Positions 17,194-26,231 of a DNA stretch of 37,845 nt are shown one piece after another. Below the pieces are notes generated by a model. It had not been told where the DNA came from. It did no database searches and was given only the letters and a program-made list of their open reading frames with translations. The translations under genes were made by a program, and so were the position numbers. The DNA is from JBCCTJ01 sp039198585 (GTDB lineage: Bacteria; Bacteroidota; Bacteroidia; Cytophagales; Amoebophilaceae). The stretch is from contig JBCCTJ010000007.1 of NCBI GenBank assembly GCA_039198585.1, positions 1 through 37,845 on the forward strand, given 5' to 3'. The first letter of the stretch is position 1, and the number at the start of each line of letters is the position of its first letter.

Positions 17194-17391
17194 GAGAATT
17201 AGGCTTTAGCAGATAGATCATTCGCCTGCTTGACCAAGCAACTCATTGGCTACTATTCTCTTAGTTTGTCAGAAGATAAGCTATAAGTTGTCAAAAATAA
17301 CTCCTAAAACACATTGTACTGTGCAACACAATAATCATCAAAGTTATAGATTTGTAATGACCTAATGATTATTGTTTATTTTGTTGTTGAA

Positions 17392-17422
17392 GGAGGCCTC
17401 CCAATAGGTCTCCTTTTTTTTT
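17392..17422 (+). terminator. Intrinsic terminator after TraB-like array
   Basis: Stem GGAGGCCT/AGGTCTCC (eight pairs, one G-U), six-base loop CCCAAT, followed by nine T. It is the clearest rho-independent terminator I see in the window, and it separates the TraB-like genes from the 647-residue protein. Confidence 0.9.
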
Positions 17423-17459
17423 ACAACTAAGTTGCTATATTGGGATCAAATTTTTTATC

Positions 17460-19403
17460 ATGCAACTTGATTACACCCTAAAAAAAATGAGAGCATTTTT
17501 CATCGTTCTTTCCTTTACCTGCTTGAGCTATGCTAAACAACAAAAAGAGAGTACAATCGATCTAGCAAGTAGTAAGAGCAGCTTACCCATACGCCTAGTA
17601 AAACTCTCGCAAGAAGCAGATATACAAAAAAAGATAGACAGTATTGACTGCAATGATTCTACAATGAGTCAAATTCACGTAAACCATCAGATAGTCAAGC
17701 TCTTCTTAGCTAAGAACAATACTAAGCAATCCATTCGTGTAGGCATGCCTACTTTCCAGTGGATGTGGCAGCGGATGAAGAAAAATAGGAACATATCACC
17801 ATTTTTACTCTATACCATCGGCCTATGGAAAGCTATGCGCTATCAGCCTATTGCCTACTGTCTTTCTAGAATAAGCTTGGCAGCCATCTTAATCATCAAA
17901 AGCTACTTGCTTTCGGGTCTTATCCTCATCTGTCAGTATTGCTGGGGTACTATAGTGGGCCTACGTCAGCCTTATTATAGCTGCTTGGCAGATATCATAG
18001 TGCTTCCCAGTGGTAATTATGATTTGAATAGCGCATTAGGAGTTGCTGCAGACAGCATCAGCTTCCATAAGTCCCCATCTTATAAGCGCTACACTTTTTG
18101 GGCACAAGAGTACGGCATTGACATCGTATGTTTCTTAGGTAAAGTTTTCTCCCGAGGAAGTGGGATCATAGTCACACTCTTCTTAGCATTAGAAGTCATC
18201 TACTTTTATCGAATAAGAGAAGCATACAAACGATATCAACCTTTCCAGACTACCTATAGAGAGCAACAAACCAGTCAGATACAATTTATCCTTAATCATT
18301 GGGATCTTAATGGCGAACTAGGGACTCAGCTGGTACAGTTTTTTTGGTTCTTTGCGAGTAAGAATATAGGAAGTATGAACCTATTAGTAGGATTTTTCTT
18401 CTTTTTCTACAGTATGATAGCATGTATATGGTTGAAGGCTGAAAGCTTTCAGCAAAGTGAAGAATACATACAAGCCTCAATAGAGGCTACTCAAACAACC
18501 AAACCAGTATTGCAAAGTAATTTAGGCCTCTTCACACTCTTTGACATAGGTATGAATGCGCAAACTGCTCCACCTAAGATCAGGAAGCAGCTAGCTTTTT
18601 CTTTCCCTGATCAAATGAGAGATAGAGAAAATGAACTAGTGAATCAGCTGGCTCAATTTTTGGCTCAAAAGAAAGAATGTAAAAAATATGCTTGGCCTAT
18701 TCTAAAACAAGTGAGTGAGGCAGTAGTAGATGTCGAAAAAGAGCTGCAAGCTAAGCAGCAAAAGGAATATCAAGAACATATCCAAGAGCTACAAGACAAG
18801 ATAGAAAAACTACTTAGTAGCTACAATATACTACAAAAAATATGCGCAAGGGATATCATGCACTGCACCTATTACATTGACCCAACCTATTTGCTACGCT
18901 ACTGCTCAGTCCCTATCGCCACTAAGATCAATAGCTTTTTACTGATGGTGGGCGTATTTGGGAGTAATGGTAATGAAGAAGTAGAGCGAGCAGTAGCTAC
19001 ACTAATCATACAAGATACGCTAGCTTGGGTAAAGAAAGAGAAAGAAATAGAAGAGCAATTAGTAACCGATAGAGCAGCGATCATGCAACAACGTATCAAA
19101 AGCACCCTTGTAGGAAGTGAGATAGAAGCAGTTGAGGTAAATAAGCTCGTGGATCATATCACAGGACAAAAAAAAAGTCAAAAAATCAAAGAGCAACTAG
19201 AAAAAATTCAAGAAGATAGAGAGATATCTCATCGTTCCACTTGGAATATACTAGGCATCATTCATTTATTCAAAGTATTCTTGTCACTCCTAGTATTGCC
19301 CAAGCTATTCAAAAAAATAGTAATTTATGGAGGCACTCGTATAGAAAAAATAGTCAAAATTCAAATAGAAAAAGGACGAAAAAAAGCACAAAAGAAAGAA
19401 TAA
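17460..19403 (+). CDS. Polytopic membrane protein with coiled coil, unknown function
   Basis: This 647-residue protein is most likely translated either from 17460 or from MRAFFIVLSFTCLSYA at 17487, which makes a clean signal peptide. Hydrophobic segments lie at about residues 112-170 (two), 225-252, 300-325 and 605-625. A long Lys/Glu/Gln-rich coiled coil (about 395-470, including KECKKYAWPILKQVSEAVVDV) and another charged segment (about 525-590) face one side. The tail is strongly basic (KIVKIQIEKGRKKAQKKE). I recognise no family. It starts 38 bases after the terminator and precedes the two ATAD3-like ATPases in the same direction, so a shared complex is possible. The gap to the first ATPase is 137 bases. 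Confidence 0.8.
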   Translation: MQLDYTLKKMRAFFIVLSFTCLSYAKQQKESTIDLASSKSSLPIRLVKLSQEADIQKKIDSIDCNDSTMSQIHVNHQIVKLFLAKNNTKQSIRVGMPTFQWMWQRMKKNRNISPFLLYTIGLWKAMRYQPIAYCLSRISLAAILIIKSYLLSGLILICQYCWGTIVGLRQPYYSCLADIIVLPSGNYDLNSALGVAADSISFHKSPSYKRYTFWAQEYGIDIVCFLGKVFSRGSGIIVTLFLALEVIYFYRIREAYKRYQPFQTTYREQQTSQIQFILNHWDLNGELGTQLVQFFWFFASKNIGSMNLLVGFFFFFYSMIACIWLKAESFQQSEEYIQASIEATQTTKPVLQSNLGLFTLFDIGMNAQTAPPKIRKQLAFSFPDQMRDRENELVNQLAQFLAQKKECKKYAWPILKQVSEAVVDVEKELQAKQQKEYQEHIQELQDKIEKLLSSYNILQKICARDIMHCTYYIDPTYLLRYCSVPIATKINSFLLMVGVFGSNGNEEVERAVATLIIQDTLAWVKKEKEIEEQLVTDRAAIMQQRIKSTLVGSEIEAVEVNKLVDHITGQKKSQKIKEQLEKIQEDREISHRSTWNILGIIHLFKVFLSLLVLPKLFKKIVIYGGTRIEKIVKIQIEKGRKKAQKKE

Positions 19404-19540
19404 TTCAGTCTACACAAAAGATATTCAAACAAAAATAGTGGTTGCACAGAAGCGAGGTTGTTTTGCTAACCCTATGAAAAAGATTACCTTTAGAGCAAAA
19501 GAGAGAAGGGCTTATTTCACATTTGTTAACCACAAAGGCT

Positions 19541-21772
19541 ATGTCTTTTCAAGACTATACATTCAAAAAAATCAGGAAATATCATCTGATTAAACTATGG
19601 GGAGGCATTGCATCATTAGCCAGTTTACTCTTATCACCATCTTACCAAGCAAGTGAACCCAATAAGACTGAGCTAAGCAAGCTATTCAAAATATTTGATA
19701 ATCATATAAAAGTAATTGCTAAAGCCATAGGAAAAGAAAATCAGGCAAGAGGTCGTCATAAAAAAGTTTGGCTATCCTATCCTAAATTTAAGCCATTTGA
19801 ATCTACCCTGAAAGGGGTGTATAATTTGAAGTTTGAGGATAAAATATGGTTTTCACTCATAGACGACGAAGAGGCGAGAGCCATAGGAGCACTGCTGATG
19901 CTTTTTATGGAACGCTACACAGAGGATTATCACAAGCAATATCCAGGTAAGAAATTTTGCTTAGGAACTCACACCAGAGACTTCATTGATCAAGTTGCTC
20001 GAAATAAACAATATCGCCAACCCCGAGCATACGGCAATGATACAAAAGGTATTTTTGAAAATGAAGCTGAACAGCTATCAGCAAGCAAAGTGCAGGCTAT
20101 TTTAAATGAGCTCATTACCAACACAGATTCCTTGGATATGATCTTTACTAATTTTACTAGCTTATTGCTCAGTGAACTTGAAAGAGGACAAGAAAATGCG
20201 CGCATAGCTGACGAAAATAAAGAGCTAAAGTGGAAAAAAAAGCAAGTAGAGCAAGCCAATGAAATCAAGCAAGCCATTCTAGAAGCAGAAAATCAACACA
20301 GAGAAAAGCAAAAAAAAACACAGGAGCAAGCGAAGCAGTTGAACCAAGATATTGTTGAGGGAGCGAAACAGCTCGCAGTAACCAATAAAAAGGTCTTCGA
20401 AGAGCAGGTACAAGCTATTAAGCAACAGCTGGTCAATGAAAGACTAAGAGGAGATGCACAACGGAGCCTAGAAGCAGAAAGAGTAAAAAATGCAAAAGAG
20501 AAAAATCAGCTCCAAAACGAAGCCTTCAAGGCACAACAAGAGATAGCTCAAAGACGACAAGAACTTGCTAATATAGAAGCTGAAGGAGCAAATAAAAGAA
20601 GATCAGATCAGATGAGGCTAGACGCAATAGCCAATGAGCAGCAGGTTAGACTCAATCATTCGCAAGCCAAAATCAAAGCAGAAGAGGCAAAACTCAAAGA
20701 GCAAGAAGTCATACAAATAAGAGTCCAAGCAGAAAAGCATATTGCACTCAAACAGAAAGAGATAGAGCTAGAAAATGCTAGAGCCAAAAAATATGAAACA
20801 TTGACCCACACATTAAAAGACTGGAAAATGATGAGTATAGTAGGAGGCATATTTGTAACAACTACCTTCTTTTTTAAGTTGATTCCTTTTATCCTCAAGG
20901 GCATTTTTAAGCCTAAGCCTAAAATTATTACCAAAACTTCTCTACCTACTTCATTGAAAGAAAAAATAGAAAGACTACTATTTGGTAAGAAGAAAGAAAA
21001 ATCTGTCTATCATCTTATGGCTTACAATGACGAAATTCAAGAATTTGTCGACAAAGAAATTGTTAAAACAATAGCCATACACAAGAAAAACAAGCAGTTA
21101 CGATCAGGAGAAAACCCTTATAATCATGAAAATATTCTTCTCTATGGACCTCCAGGAACAGGTAAAACTATGCTAGCGCTAGAGATTGCTAGAAACTGTG
21201 GGATGGATTATACCTTCGTCAATACACCTCTCCTTGCCAAACTCCCTGTGAATAAAGCAGTAGCTATGATGCAGCAAATCTTCGAGTATGTTGCGCAGTT
21301 TAGAACGCCTGTGATCATCATTTTTGATGAGCTAGATGCGGTATTTGGCAGCCGAGAAAAAGGAACTAATATAGATCGAAAGATTGTCAATACATTGTTA
21401 GGCTACATAGCAAGAAAAAATAATCCTTATATGAAGTTGATAGGATTGACCAACCTAGTAACGATATTGGATGATGCTGTTATTGTTCGTATGAGACGGC
21501 AAAAAATCAGCCGACCCAACGCTAAAACACTAGAAAAGCAGCTACTCAACTACATGAAAGATGTAGAAAGAAAAGGCACAAGAGTAAGCATAGAAGTGAA
21601 AAAATCATTGGCTAGAATTGCAAGGTTACTAGAACAAAACAAGGCTGTAGGAAGTTATGTACAAGGTATGTTTGAATCCCTACGTACCGAAGCTGATTTC
21701 ATCAGCCCAACGGGTCAAATAGAGCTGAAAGATATGCTGAACTACATTCATGATAGCAGTGCTAGTAGCTAA
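19541..21772 (+). CDS. ATAD3-like membrane AAA+ ATPase 1
   Basis: This protein has 743 residues from the ATG MSFQDYTFKKIRKYH; an upstream TTG (19523) is a poor start. Order: a hydrophobic export or anchor segment (about 22-38), a unique domain (about 45-215), a long coiled coil rich in Gln/Glu/Ala/Lys (about 220-425), a transmembrane segment (about 430-452, MMSIVGGIFVTTTFFFKLIP), then an AAA+ domain. Walker A GPPGTGKT is near 536-543. Walker B is IIIFDELDAVF near 592-601. Sensor 1 is LIGLTN, and an Arg-rich VRMRRQ segment follows as the arginine-finger region. Coiled coil-membrane-AAA+ is the plan of mitochondrial ATAD3. The motifs for ATP hydrolysis are intact. Its target is unknown. Confidence 0.88.
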   Translation: MSFQDYTFKKIRKYHLIKLWGGIASLASLLLSPSYQASEPNKTELSKLFKIFDNHIKVIAKAIGKENQARGRHKKVWLSYPKFKPFESTLKGVYNLKFEDKIWFSLIDDEEARAIGALLMLFMERYTEDYHKQYPGKKFCLGTHTRDFIDQVARNKQYRQPRAYGNDTKGIFENEAEQLSASKVQAILNELITNTDSLDMIFTNFTSLLLSELERGQENARIADENKELKWKKKQVEQANEIKQAILEAENQHREKQKKTQEQAKQLNQDIVEGAKQLAVTNKKVFEEQVQAIKQQLVNERLRGDAQRSLEAERVKNAKEKNQLQNEAFKAQQEIAQRRQELANIEAEGANKRRSDQMRLDAIANEQQVRLNHSQAKIKAEEAKLKEQEVIQIRVQAEKHIALKQKEIELENARAKKYETLTHTLKDWKMMSIVGGIFVTTTFFFKLIPFILKGIFKPKPKIITKTSLPTSLKEKIERLLFGKKKEKSVYHLMAYNDEIQEFVDKEIVKTIAIHKKNKQLRSGENPYNHENILLYGPPGTGKTMLALEIARNCGMDYTFVNTPLLAKLPVNKAVAMMQQIFEYVAQFRTPVIIIFDELDAVFGSREKGTNIDRKIVNTLLGYIARKNNPYMKLIGLTNLVTILDDAVIVRMRRQKISRPNAKTLEKQLLNYMKDVERKGTRVSIEVKKSLARIARLLEQNKAVGSYVQGMFESLRTEADFISPTGQIELKDMLNYIHDSSASS

Positions 21773-21944
21773 TCCGCATGCAAGAAATAGAGAGAAAATC
21801 ACGCCAGTGATCGCTTGCTGTAGTAACACATACAATTGTGATCGGTACAACAATATTGTTTTTTTGGATTATAATGTTTATTATTGTGCTAATTTTACTC
21901 TTCTAAAAAACTAAAAAAGTAACTAACCTATCAATACTTTATCT

Positions 21945-24182
21945 ATGCTACATCAATCACTCAAGAAAAAAAATAGAAACAGCTACTTTTATCAATTCTT
22001 CTTCTTCTTTTTATCCCTATCTTTCAGTGGGCTTTTGACAGGTAGTGTTTTGGGCAGTTGGCGCACAGGTAGCTATAACCCAGAAAAAGCGCAATACTAT
22101 AGTGAAAAATGGAGTGATAAGTATGCCCTTACGAAAAGATACCAAAACCTATACAATTACAATAATTTTGGTGACCAATATTTTAGAAATTTTGACCATT
22201 TTGTTAAATTTTTTAGAATGTTTGATAAAGTAGTTTATGCTCTTCAAGAAGATGTTCGTCGTTCTGAAACCTTAGAAGGTAGAGATTGGGACGAGAAATA
22301 TCATTACTCAAAACTACCTAGAATTACTAAGGGAGGTTTATTAAAATATGGATATAGATCTCAGAGAGCTCATTTTTCATGGGTTACTGATCGTAATTGT
22401 GGTGCGATAATGATAGCTTATCTATCTTGGTTAGATCAAGAAGGCAAATTAAAAGAGAAATTATTCGGAATAGAAACTCTTACAGTACTGACACAAGCTA
22501 TTAAAATAGGTAAACATGATCCTAGTTGGATGAAAAAAGGAGGAGTTGGTAGAGCTCCTGAAACATTTGAATATCATGCTATACAAATATACCAAGATCC
22601 TCATAAAAAAGAGGTTGTTAGCAAAATTTTAAAAGAAATCGGTGACATAACTCATGACGCTTTTGAGTTAAAACTAAATAACATACAGGGTGAAATCATG
22701 GCCTATCTTACGACAAAAGAAGGGATAGACGACAAAGATATTGAAGATGCTGCTACAGAAAATAACAAGAAAGCATCTATAGAAGAAGCGAAACGTAAGG
22801 CTGACGAGAGACTAGCAGAGGCAGAGAAAAAAAGAATAGAAAGTAAGACTGCTGCTGCAAAAGAAAAAAAAGAAGCACTAGAAAAGCTATTAGCCGAAAG
22901 CCCAGATTTAGATGCAAAAGAAAAAGAAGCACTTAAGTTTGAAAAAGCGCGCATCCAGCGTGAACTAGAAAAGGCTCAACAACAGGATAAAGTAGTTCAG
23001 CAGCAACAAGCAACAAGAAAAAAAGTGCTCGACAATAATGCACTAGATACAGCAAACCAGAAAACATTATTGGATGCGCAAACAAAGCTCGCGGAACAAG
23101 ATACTGCAAAACTCGATAGTCATATCAAACTGGAAGAGGCTAGGGCAGTCAAGTATGAAAAACTGATCTCTTCCATAAGAAATACATTGAAAGACTGGAA
23201 AATGATGGGGATAGTAGGTGGTACAGTGGTTGTAGTTGCTTTTTTGTATAAACTGATTCCTTTCTTACTGAAGATTATTTTCAAGCCTAAGCCTAAAATT
23301 ATTACCAAAACCTCTCTGCCTACTTCACTCAAAGAAAAAATAAAAAGATTACTCTTTGGTAAGAAAAAAGAAAAATCTGTCTATCATCTTATGGCTTACA
23401 ATGACGAAACTCAAGAATTTGTCGATAAAGAAATTGTTAAAACAATAGGCATACACAAGAAAAACAAGCAGTTACAATCAGGAGAGCAACCCTATAATCA
23501 TGAAAACATTCTTCTCTATGGACCTCCAGGAACAGGTAAAACTATGCTAGCACTCGAGATTGCTAGAAACTGTGGGATGGATTATAGCTTCGTCAATACA
23601 CCTCTCCTTGCCAAACTCTCGGTGAGTGAAGCAGTAGCTATGATACAGCAAATCTTCGAGTATGTTGCGCAGTTTAGGACGCCTGTGATCATCATTTTTG
23701 ATGAGCTAGATGCGGTATTCGTCAGCCGAGAAAAAGGAACTAATGTAGATCAAAAAATTGTCAATACATTGTTAGGCTACATAGAAAGAAAAAATAATCC
23801 TGATATGAAATTGATGGGATTGACCAACCTAAAAAAGAAATTGGATGGTGCTTTCATCAGTCGTATGAGACCTGAAAAAATAGACTACCCGAACGCTAAG
23901 ACACTAGAAAAACAGCTGTTCAACTATATTACAGATGTAGAAAAAAAAGGCACAAGAGTGAGCATAGTAGTGAAAGAATCACTACCTAGAATTGCGAGGT
24001 TACTAGAGCAAAAAAAGGCTGTAGGACGTTATGTACAAGGCATGCTCGAATCATTGCGCTCGAATGCAGCTTTCACAAGCCAGACAGGTCAAATTGAGCT
24101 CGTAGATATCCTAGCATACATTAACAGTAATAAGTCGATCAAAAATCCGAATTCCCACCCTGTAGCAGCCGCCGCTGCTTAA
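21945..24182 (+). CDS. ATAD3-like membrane AAA+ ATPase 2
   Basis: This 745-residue tandem partner of the preceding ATPase begins with a hydrophobic segment (about 16-37, FFFFLSLSFSGLLTGSVLG). A Tyr-rich unique domain (about 40-235) has no resemblance to that of copy 1. A coiled coil (about 255-410), a transmembrane helix (about 421-443, MMGIVGGTVVVVAFLYKLIP) and the AAA+ domain follow. Walker A GPPGTGKT is near 526, Walker B IIIFDELDAVF near 581-591, and sensor 1 MGLTN, with arginine region ISRMRPEKI closer to the usual SRxRP form than in copy 1. From the membrane helix to near the C-terminus the two proteins are nearly the same, even at many synonymous positions. It ends 28 bases before the convergent gene. 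Confidence 0.88.
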   Translation: MLHQSLKKKNRNSYFYQFFFFFLSLSFSGLLTGSVLGSWRTGSYNPEKAQYYSEKWSDKYALTKRYQNLYNYNNFGDQYFRNFDHFVKFFRMFDKVVYALQEDVRRSETLEGRDWDEKYHYSKLPRITKGGLLKYGYRSQRAHFSWVTDRNCGAIMIAYLSWLDQEGKLKEKLFGIETLTVLTQAIKIGKHDPSWMKKGGVGRAPETFEYHAIQIYQDPHKKEVVSKILKEIGDITHDAFELKLNNIQGEIMAYLTTKEGIDDKDIEDAATENNKKASIEEAKRKADERLAEAEKKRIESKTAAAKEKKEALEKLLAESPDLDAKEKEALKFEKARIQRELEKAQQQDKVVQQQQATRKKVLDNNALDTANQKTLLDAQTKLAEQDTAKLDSHIKLEEARAVKYEKLISSIRNTLKDWKMMGIVGGTVVVVAFLYKLIPFLLKIIFKPKPKIITKTSLPTSLKEKIKRLLFGKKKEKSVYHLMAYNDETQEFVDKEIVKTIGIHKKNKQLQSGEQPYNHENILLYGPPGTGKTMLALEIARNCGMDYSFVNTPLLAKLSVSEAVAMIQQIFEYVAQFRTPVIIIFDELDAVFVSREKGTNVDQKIVNTLLGYIERKNNPDMKLMGLTNLKKKLDGAFISRMRPEKIDYPNAKTLEKQLFNYITDVEKKGTRVSIVVKESLPRIARLLEQKKAVGRYVQGMLESLRSNAAFTSQTGQIELVDILAYINSNKSIKNPNSHPVAAAAA

Positions 24183-24210
24183 AGTGTATCAAACAGCGAA
24201 GAGGAGGTTA

Positions 24211-24900
24211 TTATTCATCTATAGAAGGATCTGTAGAGCGGCTAGTAGCCTCCTCATCTACCTCTTGCTTGTTTTTATTTGACTCTTTTTTATGTACACT
24301 GATTTGTTCGCGTAGAAAAGCAATATCACCATTTGCTTTCTCTTTGTGTAGGCGATCATTCTTTCGATCACGACAATAAATAATCAACAAAAAGCATGTA
24401 ACTCCCCCTAAATAAGACGCTACAAAAATAATAATTTGCCTGATTTGTTTGCTTACATCAAGCGGCATAGGAGAAGGGGTAACAGTAGTAAACGTAAATA
24501 ACTGAGCAGCTTGTTTGCTAGATAGGTCAGAAGCTATGAGAATAAACTGATGAAGCTCTCCCAATCGAGTAAGGTTACCTCCATTCACCCAGAAAAGGTA
24601 ACTATCGTTGCTACGCTGGCTCATGTGAAAACCTACAGGCAGTTGCCTGCCTGTACTAGTCGTCATATTGAGTAGGATGTTACTGATCTGATGATTACTT
24701 GTTCCAAAGTATTCATACACATCAATAACAAAAGCATAGTCTTCCTCTATGACAGCTTCCTGTGTTCCAATGAGTTGCTTGACATAAAGGCCATCATAGT
24801 ATAATACATCAAGCGTTTTATTATTAGGATCAGTAGCCCCTCCTAAATAATGATTAAAAAAGCTTAGCCATAATAGCATGAATTTTGTGATACCTACCAT
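24211..24900 (-). CDS. Type I membrane protein with possible cadherin-like domain
   Basis: This 229-residue protein has an N-terminal signal-like segment (about 5-20), an exported domain (about 35-140), a transmembrane helix (about 155-175, IIIFVASYLGGVTCFLLIIY), and a charged cytoplasmic tail with a possible coiled coil (about 178-215). The exported domain resembles dystroglycan-type cadherin-like (CADG) modules. It has YAFVIDVYEYFG near the start, a central GRQLPVGFHM in place of LPxWLxF, then FILIASDLSSKQAAQLFTFT in place of xxVTATDxxGxxxxxxFxLxV. This assignment is by pattern only. A 9-bp-arm palindrome lies 23 bases upstream. The gene is convergent with ATPase 2. Confidence 0.7.
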   Translation of the reverse strand: MVGITKFMLLWLSFFNHYLGGATDPNNKTLDVLYYDGLYVKQLIGTQEAVIEEDYAFVIDVYEYFGTSNHQISNILLNMTTSTGRQLPVGFHMSQRSNDSYLFWVNGGNLTRLGELHQFILIASDLSSKQAAQLFTFTTVTPSPMPLDVSKQIRQIIIFVASYLGGVTCFLLIIYCRDRKNDRLHKEKANGDIAFLREQISVHKKESNKNKQEVDEEATSRSTDPSIDE

Positions 24901-24922
24901 AAAAAAGTATTTGATTTTGAGA

Positions 24923-24945
24923 TAATAAGTTGATTAAACTTATTA
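24923..24945. promoter_or_regulatory. Palindrome upstream of type I membrane protein gene
   Basis: TAATAAGTT-GATTA-AACTTATTA forms 9-bp arms around a 5-base centre. It lies 23 bases before the 24900 start codon in the divergent region with the fourth TraB gene. It may be an operator or a leader hairpin. AATAAGTTGAT also forms the arm of the inverted repeat around tRNA-Lys. Confidence 0.4.
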
Positions 24946-25127
24946 CTTACCCCATATACAGAGGTTCAATCAAGATTCATTGTACAGTGATAGTTACTAA
25001 ATTGACCAAGTCACACACAAGTATGGCACTAATTGATACTAAATAGACAGCCATTGCCATTATTAGCATTATTTATTAAATTAGAACAGAAATGTCAACT
25101 ATGTAATGACCTCAATCTACCTAGAAA

Positions 25128-26231
25128 ATGAAAAGGAAATACTTTCTGCTGCCCCCCACACTCCCTACCTTATTGATCTTACTGGTAGGTATGAAACTAA
25201 CGAATAAGATACAAAGTAACTCCGTGAAAGGAAAAAAACTTACTAAAATTCATCAAAAAAATAAGGAGCAAGTAACTATCTCTCCTAAAAAAAAGAGAAA
25301 AATGAAACAGAAGAAAAAAATATGGAATCCCCTCAAGTGGATACTATTGTTACTGAGTTATCCCATGGCCAAGCAGCTATACCTTCACCCCATCAAAACA
25401 GCACACGGAACCCATCTTTACAGAATAGAAAAAGAAGAAGAGCATACAGCCTACCTCTATGGTGTAAGCCATATCAAAAGCGATCGGTTTACACTTCCCG
25501 ATCAAGTACAAGAAGCAGCTACAACAACATCAGCATTAGTCACAGAGCTTAGCTTTGATGAAGATCAGGATCTCATAGATTATCGAAATACACTCTTTCA
25601 AGAACTACTCAAAAGAGCAGCGCATGAAGAGATAGGTATATTGCAGCCTTTTTTTGACCATGTAAAATCATATCAAAAAAAAGGAGAGCTGCACTTTCTC
25701 TACAATGGAAATATCTGGCTGACTATCAAGAGAAAAGGAAAAGTACAGTATACAGAAAAGCTCCTCTATGAGCTTTGCAAAGCTCAGCAACACATGGCCC
25801 TAGAAACACTCAAAGAGGAATTAACAGCAGTAGATATTCACTACCATGATCCTAAAAAAATAGGAAGACTAGAGGCTAAATTACTTTGGGAGGCATTAGT
25901 TCGCTACAGAGATGATCCCAACTATCAAGCAAAGATGAATGCCTCTACCGACCTGTATGACGATCAGCCATCAGAGAATCAGCTGTCCAAAATACCACCT
26001 AGCCTAGTAGAAAATTATGCTATTACCCAAAGAAATCAAGCTTGGATCATAAAAATAAGCAATTGGATGAAGCAACAATCACTATTTTTAGCTGTAGGTG
26101 TATTACATCTACCATGGGAAAACGGGCTACTATCCAGCTTATTGCAGAAAGGATATACGATTACACGCATAGAAAAAGATGGTACAGAAAGTACCGTCAA
26201 TTGCGACAACTATAATACCCCTTTTCTTTAA
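25128..26231 (+). CDS. TraB/GumN-family protein, copy 4 (intact-looking)
   Basis: This 367-residue protein has an N-terminal hydrophobic segment, a very basic stretch (about residues 36-66, KKKRKMKQKKKIW) and a second hydrophobic segment (about 68-80). The TraB domain keeps the expected motifs: HLYRIEKEEEHTAYLYGVSH (GxxH near residue 112), VTELSFDED with the conserved Glu, QRNQAWIIKI, and FLAVGVLHLPWENGLLSSLL with the second His. These match the metal-site motifs of TraB/GumN and Tiki proteins, so this copy is the likeliest active protease-like enzyme of the four. It is separate from the array and more diverged from it. The catalytic domain probably faces outward. Substrate unknown. Confidence 0.88.
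   Translation: MKRKYFLLPPTLPTLLILLVGMKLTNKIQSNSVKGKKLTKIHQKNKEQVTISPKKKRKMKQKKKIWNPLKWILLLLSYPMAKQLYLHPIKTAHGTHLYRIEKEEEHTAYLYGVSHIKSDRFTLPDQVQEAATTTSALVTELSFDEDQDLIDYRNTLFQELLKRAAHEEIGILQPFFDHVKSYQKKGELHFLYNGNIWLTIKRKGKVQYTEKLLYELCKAQQHMALETLKEELTAVDIHYHDPKKIGRLEAKLLWEALVRYRDDPNYQAKMNASTDLYDDQPSENQLSKIPPSLVENYAITQRNQAWIIKISNWMKQQSLFLAVGVLHLPWENGLLSSLLQKGYTITRIEKDGTESTVNCDNYNTPFL

Noticed and set aside
21869..21886. AACAATATTGTT followed by a T run, as a terminator after ATPase 1
   Set aside because: The palindrome has no room for a loop, so it cannot form a stable terminator hairpin.
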